Source of the DNA: Apteryx mantelli
Taxonomy: Eukaryota; Chordata; Aves; Apterygiformes; Apterygidae
Reading direction: 5' to 3'
DNA: 64,000 nucleotides
Assembly (NCBI RefSeq): GCF_036417845.1
Contig: NC_089982.1
Coordinates: 69,825,684 to 69,889,683, forward strand
Below, piece after piece: positions 50,215 to 63,270 of this stretch. The position numbers and the translations under genes were made by a program. Positions within the stretch are counted from its first letter, which is position 1; each line of letters begins with the position of its first letter. The notes under the pieces are model-generated. The model was not told where the DNA came from. It was given only the letters and a program-made list of their open reading frames with translations, and ran no database searches.

Positions 50215-52310
50215 GCTGTCACAAACTCAGAAGAGCCAGAGCAGCATCTTCTATTGTTGTCTGCAACTCCTTGTAGAGATTTGGAAGGTGTACTTGGAGA
50301 GTTGTAAACTGGTCCTTCCTTTCTGTGTGGCATTGCACTTCCCTCCAGCAAGAGGGAAGTCTCTTTAACAACCAGCTGACCTGATTGTGTGGGATGCTGA
50401 ACAATTCTAAACTGGAAATGAGAGCGCCTTCTTGGTAGTACATCTGTATGGTACTCTGCCATTTTCTCTTCCTCCTTCTCATCCTTGCAAACCAGGAATA
50501 AAAGCTGCGTTGCTCTTTGCATGGGGTATGAGTTACTGACATATGAGACTGATCAAGAAGTTTGGTACTCAGTAAGTTCCTTTGTATGGCATTGGCAGAA
50601 CTCTGGAATGGAGATTTACCGGGTTCCTGCAGGAGTTTTCCTCTTAGTTGAAATAAAAATTGTATTCACACCTTTCTTTAAGAAATCATGCTCCTCTGTG
50701 TTCTTGACCTTGCAGTTCTGCTGGCTTCCCTGAGTGGTTTCTATTGTCTTTCTAAATTGTTTCATGGTGGGGAGGGGGAGGCACGGGTGGGGGGAGTGAG
50801 CAGAATCCTACTTGCAGCTCTACTTAAGGTAGTGAAGTTTCCTGTTTTGTCTTGCTTGAGACTTGTTGGAAGCAATAGGATATGGCTCTCTTGAGTCAAA
50901 AAAATGCACTAAATTATAAATGGAATAGTGAAATCTGAAGATTCTGCATTTCCTATTTCTCTTACAATTCATGGTCTTCCAGACCTTTTTGGGATGGGGG
51001 GGGAGCTGCTTAAATTGAGTACAGGATTTGCAGCAAAGTGGTTGTTCTAAGGAGCAAAATAGGTACATAACTCTTCCTTTTCTAAACAGTATAAAATGAA
51101 AAGGTATCTACTTGTCTTTGTTTAGAAGACTCACAAATATAGGACTCCATTTAAGATCAATGTCTTTTCCTTTGCTTTGAAAAAATATTTCTAGACAGAG
51201 AGAGTGCTGGGATACAGGAGGAATGGATTGTTTCTAAATCAGGATAGCCTGCTATGTTTAAACACATCAGTCTTGTGCAGGAGCTCTTGTCTATGTCTCC
51301 CCATATTTAGAATATTTAGAGTCCTGCCACCAGGTACTTGAAATATACATATCTGGTTTTTCTGTCTCTTCCCCCTCCCCCCCCCAAATTTAGGTTGTAC
51401 AGTCACTAATAATGTGAGTTTTGTAGAATGTAATCAGAAATTAATTACAGTAAAATAATTAGTAATAATATGATTACAGAATCTTTCAGTAAGCTCTCAG
51501 AAGAGGTATGTGGCTTCATTTTGGAACTACATGAATTCTGTTCCACCCCAGATGCAAGACTGAGTCCAGCACTTTGAATCTGACCATTTGGTGTTTTGTC
51601 TTGTGCCATTTAATGATTGGGAAGAAGTTGATCAAAAGTTTGTACAGATGTATGCTAATGACCTTAAAAATGATTTGTTGAAGTGTCCAATGCTAAAAGC
51701 AAAAACAAGAGACAAATTCATTTTTCATGTTCTTCTCTATTTGACATCTATTAACTGATAAGAATGCCTAATGTGAAGCTAAAATTTGCCTTAAGTCTTT
51801 TGTTTTCACAGTTCTCCTTTTTCAATCTCCAGTGGGAAATAAGGAAATCCAGCCCTTTTATTAAAATATTAAATGATTAAAAACTCATGTATATGAGTAC
51901 ATGTTCCTCTTTGCCGTATTATGCAAGTTCAACAGAAATAACTGCACTCGTAAGATGCAAGTTGCAGGTTGATTGTCCATGACATGCAAGTTAAGATACG
52001 GTACCTACTTACCTTGAAAAATGTAATCTTTTCTTGTATGGATTGGGTTTATTTAAGAACAGATGTGAAATCACAGTTTACCTGAATTTAAGATTCTTCC
52101 AATCCTACTAAAATATTTAAGGCAGTTGATATTTCAATTCTGAATTCTACGAAAGAAATCTTACAGAAAAGGGCGCATGGTTAATATTTTTTCCTTCAAG
52201 GAAAGCTATTGCATAGGTATGAGCAACTCATTCTTGTTGACCTAGCTGACAGTGCCAGCTTTGATTTGTGTCTTTTTTGCTGAACCAAATTCTGGTAGCA
52301 TGTTTGACTT

Positions 52311-52338
52311 TTTTTTTCCTTTTTTTTTTTTTTTTTTT
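52311..52338. repeat. T-rich homopolymer tract
   Basis: T-run broken by CC, then 18 consecutive T. Confidence 0.8.
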
Positions 52339-54527
52339 AATAACCAGTCATTCATAAAATAAGCTTTAGGTTAAAAGTGGAAATACCTGGTTTAAGTATC
52401 ATAAAATGCAAAATAATTAACTTAAAAAAAAAAAACTATCAAATTAACTGCCAGTTTGAAAGGTACGCTGCATTCGTCTCCTGATAAAGTTGTGGTGTGT
52501 CCAAGTTTGTTAAAAATACTTTCTGATAAACTGTTTCAGAGTTTATATATATTAATAACCTGTTTGGAAATAAATATTTTTAAGACATTAATAGCATTAA
52601 TAAAGGATAGACATGTGAAGAGATGATGACCAAGATGTAACAGCTTCAGTTTATTTATAGGATTGATAGTTTGCTTACTAGGTGATGTTTTGGCATCCAG
52701 ATACCAAGATGCCTTTGATCCTGTAGCTTCGGTGGGTGTGGAGTTGATTTCAGTGGGCTGCCATATGAGCGCAGTCTTGTTGCAGGTTTGAAATTCTGCA
52801 ACTATTATTTTATAATGGAAAACAACAAATAATCTCTCAATATGAGGGAGTCGGATCTGCTGGGGGATAAGAATGATTTCTCTTACCTCATCATTTCAGA
52901 AACAATTTGCATTTTGGGGGAGAAGGCAAGCACTCTGAATAGGGCTGAAATGGTAATTAAAAAAAAAAAAATCCTGAAAATTCCCATGAAGTAGAAACTC
53001 AGTCTCTTTGGAAAGTCCATTTTCTTGTTAAATTTATTGTCAGGAATCAGTTGCATGGAATGCTTCTGAAAGCTTGCAGGATTCTAAGCTTCAGTTTCTC
53101 AAAAGCTCATCAGGTTTGGAATGTTTTGAATTAAATATTTTTTTGGCTCAGTGAACTGGCATTTTCAGATAACTGTATTTTCTCCAACAGCTTCCAGCCA
53201 GCTCCCCTTCCTTAGCAGAAGGCTTCATGTTCTTTAATTCTGATAATCCAGGAAGCATGCCAGACCTATTTATTCATTAGTTTTCTGCTAGACTTCTTCC
53301 CAGACACTGGTAAGATGTGTGGTACTGCATAGTAGTAAAGTGATGTTGTGACCTATTTATTGTTACAGATTTGCTTGTGGACTTCACTTTTCTGTGAAGA
53401 ATAAGTGAACATCTAATTAGACCTTCATGAAGAAAAGAAGCCTTTGCCTAGCTATCCTGAGCTTTTTAGGTAAAATAGGTGAACTTTTTGGTCCACTTTT
53501 ATACCCTCAAATCATGGTTAAGAAATGCATGGTCTCCAGAAGAGACAGTCGTTTCTATGTTTTAGTCTTGGGAATAACTTTCCTCATGCTGTATAAGGAC
53601 ATATCAAGCATTTTTCCAAGATGGATGGTATCTTATTAACACTGACTTATTCTGTCTGGATTTTCTTCTCTAAGGGTACAAACTATAAACTTGTAACCAG
53701 CCCAAATTGTCACCAGCACAGTTCAGAGCAGCATAAGGTATTGAGATACCTTTTTGAGGTAGTGTTTTGAACAAAGAAAGGAGGTAGGGTAAACTTCAGT
53801 GGCTGAAGAATTTCTAACCAACACTCACATGAAACGTACTTAAGGTCCCTTGGAGCCATTAGCAGCCTGTGGTCAATTCCTTGTTCTGCTGCAGCTTAAT
53901 GAGACCCAACAAATGGTGAACATAGAGGTAGAAGTGGCAATAGACAGTTCAGATGGATATAGGTCTCTTCTGTAAGGACGTTTTTCTGAGATCACTGTAG
54001 GGGCCTGATGCATCTTGCACTGATTTACTCAGACTTGAATTTGATCAGCTTTGTTCCTGAGTTCTAACTTTTATCAAGGAATGAAACCATAATTTGTGGA
54101 AGAACTCTGCCTGTTACACAACAAAGAAGAATGTTTGCTGCATCAGTGATGGTCACCATAAGCAGTGACAGAAAGCCATGCTCTCTTCATTGAGTTGTAG
54201 ACACATAAAGTATAGGTTAATTTTGATGTCCAGTAAAATTCACGCTAACTCCATATGAAGGTAACTTTCCCTGTGTGACAGCTGGGATTATACCATTGTT
54301 CAAAGAAAGAATTTTTTTAGAGAAAGTTGGAATTAAATTCTACTAATTGTCACTTAAGCAATATCCTCTTCCCTTACCCACAGCGAATTCTGTATCTGAA
54401 GTGTCTTGCTTATGCTTCTCAAACTATAAATAATGCACAAATCTCACCAAATATCTTGCTGCCATTATACATATTAAATCTAACTTTAATTTTAGCTAGA
54501 AACTACAGTAAAAGGTGTCATATGCCT

Positions 54528-54552
54528 CCCCCCCCCCCCCCCCCCCCCCCCC
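54528..54552. repeat. C25 homopolymer
   Basis: 25 consecutive C on the + strand (G25 on the minus strand), unusual in AT-rich intron. Length here is prone to sequencing error. Confidence 0.85.
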
Positions 54553-56278
54553 GTTTACAGGGCCACAAGGGCAGTAATTCTTATTGGCCTGGAAGATAAC
54601 TTTGGAGTGTGGAGACGCTTTGTTTTTTATTGAATCTCATCTTTACTACTGCGATTTACAAGTACCTGGAAAGTTGACATAATCTCTGACTTAATGCTAA
54701 TTTTGGTCTTAACTTGCAAATTTTAATGTTTCTGTTGACTGCCACACTTCTCTTTAAAACAGATGAACAACTGAAGGGGGAGGGGATAGGGAGCAGGACA
54801 TTTCCTCTTTTTGTTTTGCCTCTGAGGTATGGCCAATTCCAGTCTCCTAGCACTGGAGGATTATTCCCTCTTTGCATTCTACTGAACTGCTTAATGGTCT
54901 AACTGGTTCTTTTGTCATATATACTCTTCTTGAAAGCTATATACTTTCACCATTTGCACCTCCTGAAGATAGCACCATGTGGAGGGTTGAAAGCAAGGAC
55001 TTTTTTAGAACTGAAATTGTTCTGTAGTCCCATTTCAGATCTCATTGGCAAGAGTGCAAATTCTGGTTGTCTGATCTCTCTTTGCTGGCAGCAGCAGAAG
55101 TGGCCTCAACTAGATTAATTTTTGGGGTCAAGATTTGCGTTAGAGGAGGACAAATATCTTTTTTAGCTATGGTTCTGAACTTGTGCTGGAGTCTAAATAG
55201 AGGATTTCCTCCCTTTCACATTGGAATCTCTGGTATGTTGGTTCCTGTTTGCTCAGGGATCTGAATCAATACAGTAAAGAAAATGAGAGTGTATTGAGGT
55301 AAATGTTTTGGAACTTTCTATTCTGTGAATACTTTCTTTTGGTGCTATAAGCAAAAAGTAGATACGAGTTGGACAAGCATTCTTAAACAACCCCTTCCCT
55401 ATCCCATCCCCTGTGCAAAAGCTGTGCTAAAATATATATGTTCTTGCAAGGAAAATGGGCTATTTCTTAACTGAGAATGCGTCCAGAATTTTGTCAAATA
55501 ATGTCTTTTACTGCAAAGATGTTCTGCAGTAACATTATAAATTGGGGGGAAAACATTTGAATAAGTATCCTGGCTTCTGTTGTCATGCTCTAGATCTTGG
55601 ATATTCTGCCTAGCAAGTTAGCTTATTTTTTGTTACCATTTGTATAAATGACAAAGTTTGTTTGCTTGTTTTTGTTTTTTTAACTCTGCACCTTGGTGGT
55701 TTCAAAACCTGTTAGATCCTTTCCAAATTACTATTGTTATTATAGTAGTTTTTTTTAAAAAAGGTTAATTGCCGACTTGGATAATTACGTAAACATGTAA
55801 ATAAAACTAGACTTTAAGATATGAATACATTTTCTGCCTCCTTGGGAGAGGTGGGGAGGAAGCATCTCCTGACCTGTAGAAGGAAGAGAGAGGTAGAAGA
55901 AACTCGAGTATTAACTTCTCAAGCTACTCTGTCAGACAGGCTGCTCTTTTACTTATAAAATACAAAAATAACTCTCTTCTATACAAAGTATTCTCCTTTA
56001 ACAAATAAGGGAGCTGCTGTTTGTATCCTAATGAGAAACAGATAAATAGGTGTAACAGAGTAGAAGATTGACATAACTATTGGACATTTTCAAAAATTTT
56101 AAATTAGTGCTACAGAAAATTTATAAAATGCTTGCTAAATCGACTGAGAATAGTCTGACATACCAAAGTAACTTGGTGATGATAATAAATGTATATATTC
56201 TTAAGGGGTTTCAAATTTTCCGATGCAGTTAATTTTTTTTCCTGCCTAATAATTTAGAAGCAGAAGACCACTTCATTT

Positions 56279-56296
56279 AAAAAAAAAAAAAAAAAA
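56279..56296. repeat. A18 homopolymer
   Basis: 18 consecutive A; no LINE body is seen upstream. Confidence 0.8.
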
Positions 56297-57016
56297 GGCT
56301 GTGTTTTAAGGAAGGTTGTGTTTTTCAGCAGAACAAGTGTCCTTCTGTAGTGTCGAATACAGTGGAACACAGAATGCAAGCAACACCTGTAAAATGGCTG
56401 GGGGGTTATAACTTAGAAAGTTGTAACTTTATGTCATTAGAAATGAAAAAATGACAAAACGTGGGTTCCAAGCCCAATTCTCATGAAAGGGGTAATCTGT
56501 AAGAAAAGCAGATAACTTCTCTGTGCCTTTCTAGAAAGCCAAAAGAAAATACTGCTTCTTACTCTTGCGCCTGTATTTAAAGATAAATATTGAAGCACTG
56601 TTGAGAGAGAACTTAGAGCAGAGGAACAAAGTTATTCATTCTGAGAGACTTGGTGTCTGTCTGCTTAGGTTACTTATTTAAAAAAGGGCTGTTCTAATGC
56701 TCAACAGAACTAATGAAGTTGGATTCTCTCTGTGGTACGATTTAGTTAAATTCAAGGTAGCTGACTTACTGAGTAATGCAAGCCATAAAACTTCCTTCAG
56801 ATATAATTCTGTACTGAGCCAAACTAAATAATCAAGACTTGAAGTTATACAGAATGGGGAGAAGTATCACTGAAGTTTCTCTGTCATTATCTGTTTTTTT
56901 TCTAATTGCACGTAGTTATTAGAAGGGATCACTTTTAGCTAAGTGGAAGAGAATAAAGTGCCAAGGGAAAAAATCTTCTAGTGATCTGATATGGAAGAAC
57001 TAACTTAAGCATTACC

Positions 57017-57034
57017 AAAAAAAAAAAAAAAAAA
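57017..57034. repeat. A18 homopolymer
   Basis: 18 consecutive A; no attached element recognised. Confidence 0.8.
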
Positions 57035-60000
57035 GTTTTCATAAACAAAAGGGGAATGGGGCTTTTTGTGTTTGTTTTAATTTCTCATGGCAACATCAGT
57101 ATTGATGGACCCAAAGACAATTCCAGAGTACTGTTACCAGTGAAGGTTTCAGCTGGTATTGCACCTTGCTGTGAAGTTATTACTACTTAAATAAAAGCAT
57201 ATGGAGCAAAGGAGGCTAGTTGTTAAGGAGAAGGTTAGCCTGTTATCTAGGACACTAGACTGGCGTGCATAGGGCCTGTCTTTTTGTCCTTGCTTGTCCA
57301 TAATTGCTTTCCAATGTGACTTTAGTTTCTGAGCCTCCTTCTACAATTTGTGTAATATTACTTATAGATCAGGAAATAGTCCTTAAAATATAGGTTGTGA
57401 TGTGTGACTTCAGAACAGGAACAGAATTTATATGAAGACTACATAGTGATGATTTCATGGTCAAAGGAAAATGCAGAAGCATGGATTAAACTCTTTTTAG
57501 CTCTACTCCAGTTTCTTTAATAGCCAAGTAAAGTAACAATACCGTTATAGAGCACCAAAAAATAAAAAGTTTCATTTTAATGCTGTGTCTGGCAGTAGTA
57601 TGCACAATCTCATTAAGCTTAATCCTATTCTCTGAATTTTCCTAATTACATTTTAAAGACCATTTGTTAAATTTTACAATCCTCTAAGAATTGAAATCAG
57701 CAATTATGAACTTATTTTAACATTTCAGCTTTGATTTAGAAGGCAGCATTAGTGTGCTAAACTCCATACTGCCTACAATGTGCACATTTTTTTCCTGTAA
57801 CTTTTTGTTCCATTTACTTTGTTTAGAATATCGAACAAAAGAACTCAAAAACCAGCAGTAGACATAGATCTTCCTTGATGATGCATGTTATTTAACAGCT
57901 CCTTTTTCTTAAATTGGGAGAGCAATGATGCCTGATTTTTATTTAAAAAGCTAAATAACAGCTTATTTGGATTTAAGCAACTGAAATTGTTTATTAAAAA
58001 CTATCATAATTCAAATGTGATTCATAGTGTAGTAAGCCACAAAGTGGAGGGAGGTGGAAGTTCCTGTAAGAAGTTAGTTTTTAGACAGCAGCAAGTTCTG
58101 AAGATTACAACACATGGTTTGCTGTCTTTATTAGACAGATTAACAAAGATCTGTCTTACAAAGCCTCAAGATCCTTTCTTTTCTTTTTTTTTCTTCAGTG
58201 CCTCAAGAGGCTGTAGTGTTTTAACATAGTCTTGTTTCATTGTAGTAAATGAAAATACTCATGCATGCGTCCATCAAAGCAGTGTACAGCAGTCTTGCAC
58301 TCTGTCTTGAATGAGAATATGGCGAAGAAGGGGAAAAAACAGAATTTGATTTGCAAGTACCTGCTGTGTTCCAAATTCCTTTACACATAGCATACAAGAG
58401 CAATATGATCTCTTCTAATGGGGAACCTTTCACCATTAAGATGAAAAATAAGTGAGTATGAATCAGATAAGCAGTGTTGTTACGCATGTATCTATTTCAT
58501 TTGAATTTTGTATGTCTGCAGAGATGACACTTATCTACCATTCCTGCTGTGCATCCAGAGATCTGAATAAAACATGGTCTTTATGACCTGGATAAATATC
58601 AAACCAAAAAGTGAACATATTTATAAATATTTTCACTGAAAGCATTTTATCAGTCCATCTGCTTTTTATCTTCCTAAACTGTAAAAAGCTGCAGCAGATG
58701 GGGGGGGCGGGGGGGAGGCAAGTATAAATGAAGGGTTTTCCTACCTAACTTGTTGTGATGTCACTTGTATGACCAGAAGTTGGATTATAGGGTTTTCCTT
58801 CACCAGTATTTCTGCTTTTCTCTGTGGCAACAGTGTGGTAGGTGGTTACATGGATTTCAAATTATCCTATTCCAAGTGGCTATAGACAAGTACTTCAATA
58901 TATGCCTGCATCCGTTAAGACTCAGGTGAACAATAGTTATGAGTTATGAGGCTCTTCCTTGAGATTATTTAGTATTATTATGTTCTAGCACTGAGTAAAA
59001 CAGCAAAGAAATAGGCATATATTCTTGTTTTTTTGCTTTTGGTAGTTTTTTTCCCCTTTTTTTACCAAAAAAGGATTAAATTAAATTTTAGTAAAGTATT
59101 TCAAATACTTAACAAACAAACAAAAAAACCCCACTATAACTAAAGCACTGAAATTGGATTACTGCTGAAACATAAACATGTAAAAGAAAAAAGAAGACAA
59201 TTTGCAAAGGACTGAGTGGAGGGTGGATGAAAATATATCTGCTTTTATTAAGTGGACATTTATTTGAAAAGAGAGGATATAAATACATGAATTAATATGG
59301 CCATAAACAATACTAGGGGAATCCAGAAATGAATTTGGTGAAGAAGGTACCAAATCAAGCATTTTAATTTAACCTGCACATACACTACTGTCTTCTTTCC
59401 AACTGTATGGTAATCACCTCCCCTATCTTCTGATCTGCCAACTGATGCATTTGAAAGCAATATTCAAATGTCAGCTTCCATTTGTTGTGTGTCATTTGTT
59501 CTTTTGGACTGTTCTTGTAACACACTATCAGAGTTGTTTGCAAATGTTTTCAACAAATTTCTTCAATTTCAGTTGTGATCACCTACACTACATGAGGAGG
59601 GAAGAGGGAGAATACAATTTGGCATGGAATTGATTTGGGATTAACCAGGAGGTTAAAACAACTGTTTCCTCTCTAAAATACCATCATGGAATTTCAACTT
59701 GTGGAAAAACAATTGCTAATGTACAACTGAACTTTTATACTTTTTATGGTTGACCTCAATCTGTATTGTAAAATTGCTTAATTACAATGTTCCAAAGTTA
59801 ACCTAGGCCAGTCATTGTATTAAAAATACTAAGCCTACAGTTGTGTGATTATTTCTCTCTAGACTTGGTGCAAAGTAGTTTTTGACTGGAAAAAAAAATC
59901 TATAGATGGATAGCTCCCACAGTGATGAGTACAGCTCAGCTATTTACTAGCCTCTGGATTAAACAGGGGAGTGGCCTTCATAGTAAAAGCCACACTATGT

Positions 60001-61389
60001 AAAGAATAGGTGAAAGATGATTGTAATTTGGTCATGCAGTGAGGTAGAGTCCTCGTGTTCCTTGAATACTTCCATCTGTATAACAGGTGCCACCTGGGAA
60101 ACTTGCATGGAATGCCTCAATTTAATCATTATTCTGTTTTTCATAACAAAGAATTTTACCGTCTGTACTTCATACTTTTGCCACATACACTTTCTAATAG
60201 AGATATACTTTTAAGATGTGGCAGGCACTACGTAGTTGACAGTAATAAATGTTAGGGAAAGCTGAAATAGATTGTATAGCTCTGTGAGCACTTGAAAGCT
60301 AGTTTCTTATTAAGATTTTAAATAAAAAGATAATCTAAAGAGTTATTTGGGATTTAATAATTCTGTTTTAATGTATGGAGGGGTTGTTTTCTCTGAGTAA
60401 GCTGGTCAAAGAGAGAGGCTCAACAGAATGCTAAGTAACATGGTGGAACTAATTCACAGAGTAACTATGACTGAATTGCTCAGTAATGGTAATTACTCTT
60501 ACCCTTGCAATTTCTTTGACTTTGTAAAGAGCTAGTACAATAGCTTACCTAAAACAAGACCTTGCCATAGACCCTTGGTCCACTTTAAGACTTCTGGTTT
60601 AGGTAAGTTAATAAAACAGTCCTTCTTCTAGCTTTGTCACACTTTTTCTTTCTACTGTGGGGGGTTGGAGGTAAATAAAATAGAGGGAGCCAAAATTGGA
60701 GCCTGCTAATCTGTGTCAGCAGCAACTGTGAGAACAGCTGGTCAAATGTATCTGCTGGCTAATAGATATGCCTGGAGCATGTTCGGCACGGGTCATAGGT
60801 GAGCCTGATGCCCTAATAAGTGTTTTCTGACATTAGTAATTAGTAGTAATAGTAGACTTTTACCCCAAACTGTCATTTCCCCTTCCCTCTTTTTCATAAG
60901 GCTACATGAACAGTGGGTTTTGCAGCTGGCTCTGTGCTGATGGGTAACTTAGAACTTAGATCAGTTATTAGCTCAGGTAAGACAGGGAAGTGTTCTTTGT
61001 ATGATAAGTAGGGCTATCTACTGTTAATACTGCTGGAACCCCTGGCCTTCTCCTCTTTCTGAACCAGTTGGGCAAAAGATTGCACTGATGTGTCAATGCA
61101 GACACAAGCAACACATGAGATTTTTGCCTTTTTTTAATCCCTTGGGAGTTTCTCCCTGTTCTGACAGCCATTTAAAGAGGATAGATAACAGCTTTACAGT
61201 GACATCAGCTGGTACCCTTACTTGCCATCCCATCTTGTCTTGTGGACTTCTGCATGCAGTTTGCTCAAGTGGCCCCTACCTTGATTTTCCTCTAGCATGG
61301 ATAGTACTTCATGGCCTCCAGAGTTTGTCACTAGTCACAGGGACATGGGAGGCCTGAGAGCAGACCTTTGCCAGTATAAATCTTTAGAA

Positions 61390-63270
61390 GAGAAAGCACA
61401 AAGTACTTTAGCCTTTGTCATGTCCTTTGTTACATGCCCTTACCTCATTCAGCAGTGGGACCGCCCCCTTTTTTTTAGTCATCTTTTTGCTTCTGCAGTA
61501 CCTACAGAAGTCTGTCTTTTTACCCTCCATGTCCCTCACCAATTTCAATTCCAGCTGATCCTTGACTTTCCTAATTTCATCCCTGTGTGTCTAGGCAATG
61601 TTTCTATTCCAGCTTCTGTACGCTTCCTTATTGAGTTTGAGTTCATACAGGAGTCTTCAGCCAGGCTGACATGCTGCTTACTTCATGCACATTAGAGTGC
61701 AGTTTTGTGCTCTGAGGAGACTGTCTTTGGTGATGAGTCAGCTCTCCTGAGCCCCAGATGCTGCCTTGCCTCCTCTGCTGCTTCTCTCCCTCCCCCTGCC
61801 AAGAGCCTACCTGCTAGTTTTCTGAACCAAAGTCTGCTCTCCTGAAGCACAAGGTAATTATTCAGCTACTTGCCTTCCTCACTTTTCACAGGATCTTAAC
61901 TCTACTATCTCATGGCTTTTGCAGGCAATACTGCTGTCAGCTGTCATGTCCCTGATCAGTTCTTCCTTATTAATGAGTAGCAGGTCAAGCAGTGCCTCCT
62001 CTATTCAGCTTGTCCACCACCTTCATCAAAAGCTGTCCTCAAAGTACCTCAGAAATCTCCTGAGTTGCTTATGCCCTTATGTTCTTTTCCAGTAGGTGTC
62101 AAGGTAGTTGATAACTCCTCATGAGAACTATGGCCTGTGACTGCAGCATTTTCCTGGTTTTAGAAGGCTTCATCCATTTCCTATTGATTTAAAAGTCAGT
62201 AACAGACACTCACCATGATGTTCCCCTTGTTGCCCCCCCCAATCCTGACCCATAAATTCTCAACTGTCTATTCCATAGAAAAGCTCCATTCGTTCAAGTC
62301 CTTTGCATAAATTGTAAACCATGCCTCCTTGCTTTCCCCACTTCTTTTTTTAAAGAACCTGTGTCCATCCATCCATTGCAGTGCTCCAGTTGTGTGAACT
62401 ATCTCACTACATCTCTGTAATCCTAGTGAGGTCAGTTATGCACATCAACTTCCTTGTGCTTGCTTCCTGTGCTGCATGCATTCATGTACGTTACTTATGC
62501 TTATGCCACTTTCTCGGGGGGAATGTAGGAGACTATGTTGCGCTATCCTGTGCATGTACCTTTTCTGCCATTCTCTCGCTTTTTTTCTGGGCTTCAGTCT
62601 CCACTTCCTCATAAACCTAGTTTGAAGCCCAACTAACTAGGGTAGTAAGCCTGCTGAAAATGATGATTTGCTTTATTGAATGGATCCTGTCACTCACTAG
62701 CAGTCCTTGTTTTTCAGAGAGGATCCTATTGTCATAAAAGCTGAAGTCCTGCCTGCAGCCGTGCAGCCAGTTGTTCACCCACAGGATGTGTTTGCTCCTG
62801 CCAGAGCCTTTCCCCTGGATCTGCCTTTGGGCCCCAGAGCCCTTCACCATTGTCCCTGCTGCCCTGTAGTCAGCTTCAATCTGCTGAAGCTCTGCTTTGG
62901 CAGCAGCATGGTGGCCATGTAGATGAGTGTCAAATAGCGTTACTGCAATGGCCAGGTGAACCTTAAGAATCTTTCTGTACCGTCCCAGATCTGGGCCCTG
63001 GACAAGCAGCAGACCTTTTAAGACAGCAAGTCTGACTGGTGGGTAGATGCCTCCGTTCCCCCTATATGGGAGTCTCCAACCGTTATCAGCTAGTGCTTTC
63101 TTTCAGTGGCATGGGCCACAACCCATTGGCTCAGATGCCAAACTTGATGGAACTTGTTCCTCCTCACTTACCGCCTGGGCTATATACCTTTTCCGCACCC
63201 GAATCTGCCAGAGGAAAAAGAAAACCCCCTTCCTATTGCTGGAAGTCACAACTTCCAGCCTCCCCATCCT
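61390..63270 (-). mobile_element. Degenerate CR1 LINE, 5' region through endonuclease to early RT
   Basis: About 1.9 kb on the minus strand follows CR1 order. The right end (about 62700-63270) resembles the 5'/ORF1-proximal region. The middle (about 61720-62640) is the endonuclease domain: near 62100 it reads AIVLM then a broken form of the GDFNYPDICW block. The left (about 61390-61690) is the segment before the RT domain, matching the consensus around GPLLNG and VTKDMEKAE with stops. No 3' tail is present. The many stops and frameshifts show an old dead copy. Plus-strand frames here, such as one at 61297-61695, are antisense shadows. Confidence 0.85.

Larger units (their letters stand above)
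48366..61389. other. LCORL intron 1 interior without recognisable elements
   Basis: AT-rich sequence with homopolymer runs and the spaced 24-bp duplication. Overlapping minus-strand frames at 50193-50542 are not recognisable. No exon was found by reading. Confidence 0.5.

Noticed and set aside
50193..50542. Two overlapping minus-strand frames of 107-109 codons.
   Set aside because: Two different frames are open over the same stretch, neither is recognisable, and the frames are not supported by splice sites I can defend.
61297..61695. A 132-codon plus-strand frame.
   Set aside because: Largely antisense to the degenerate CR1 ORF2.
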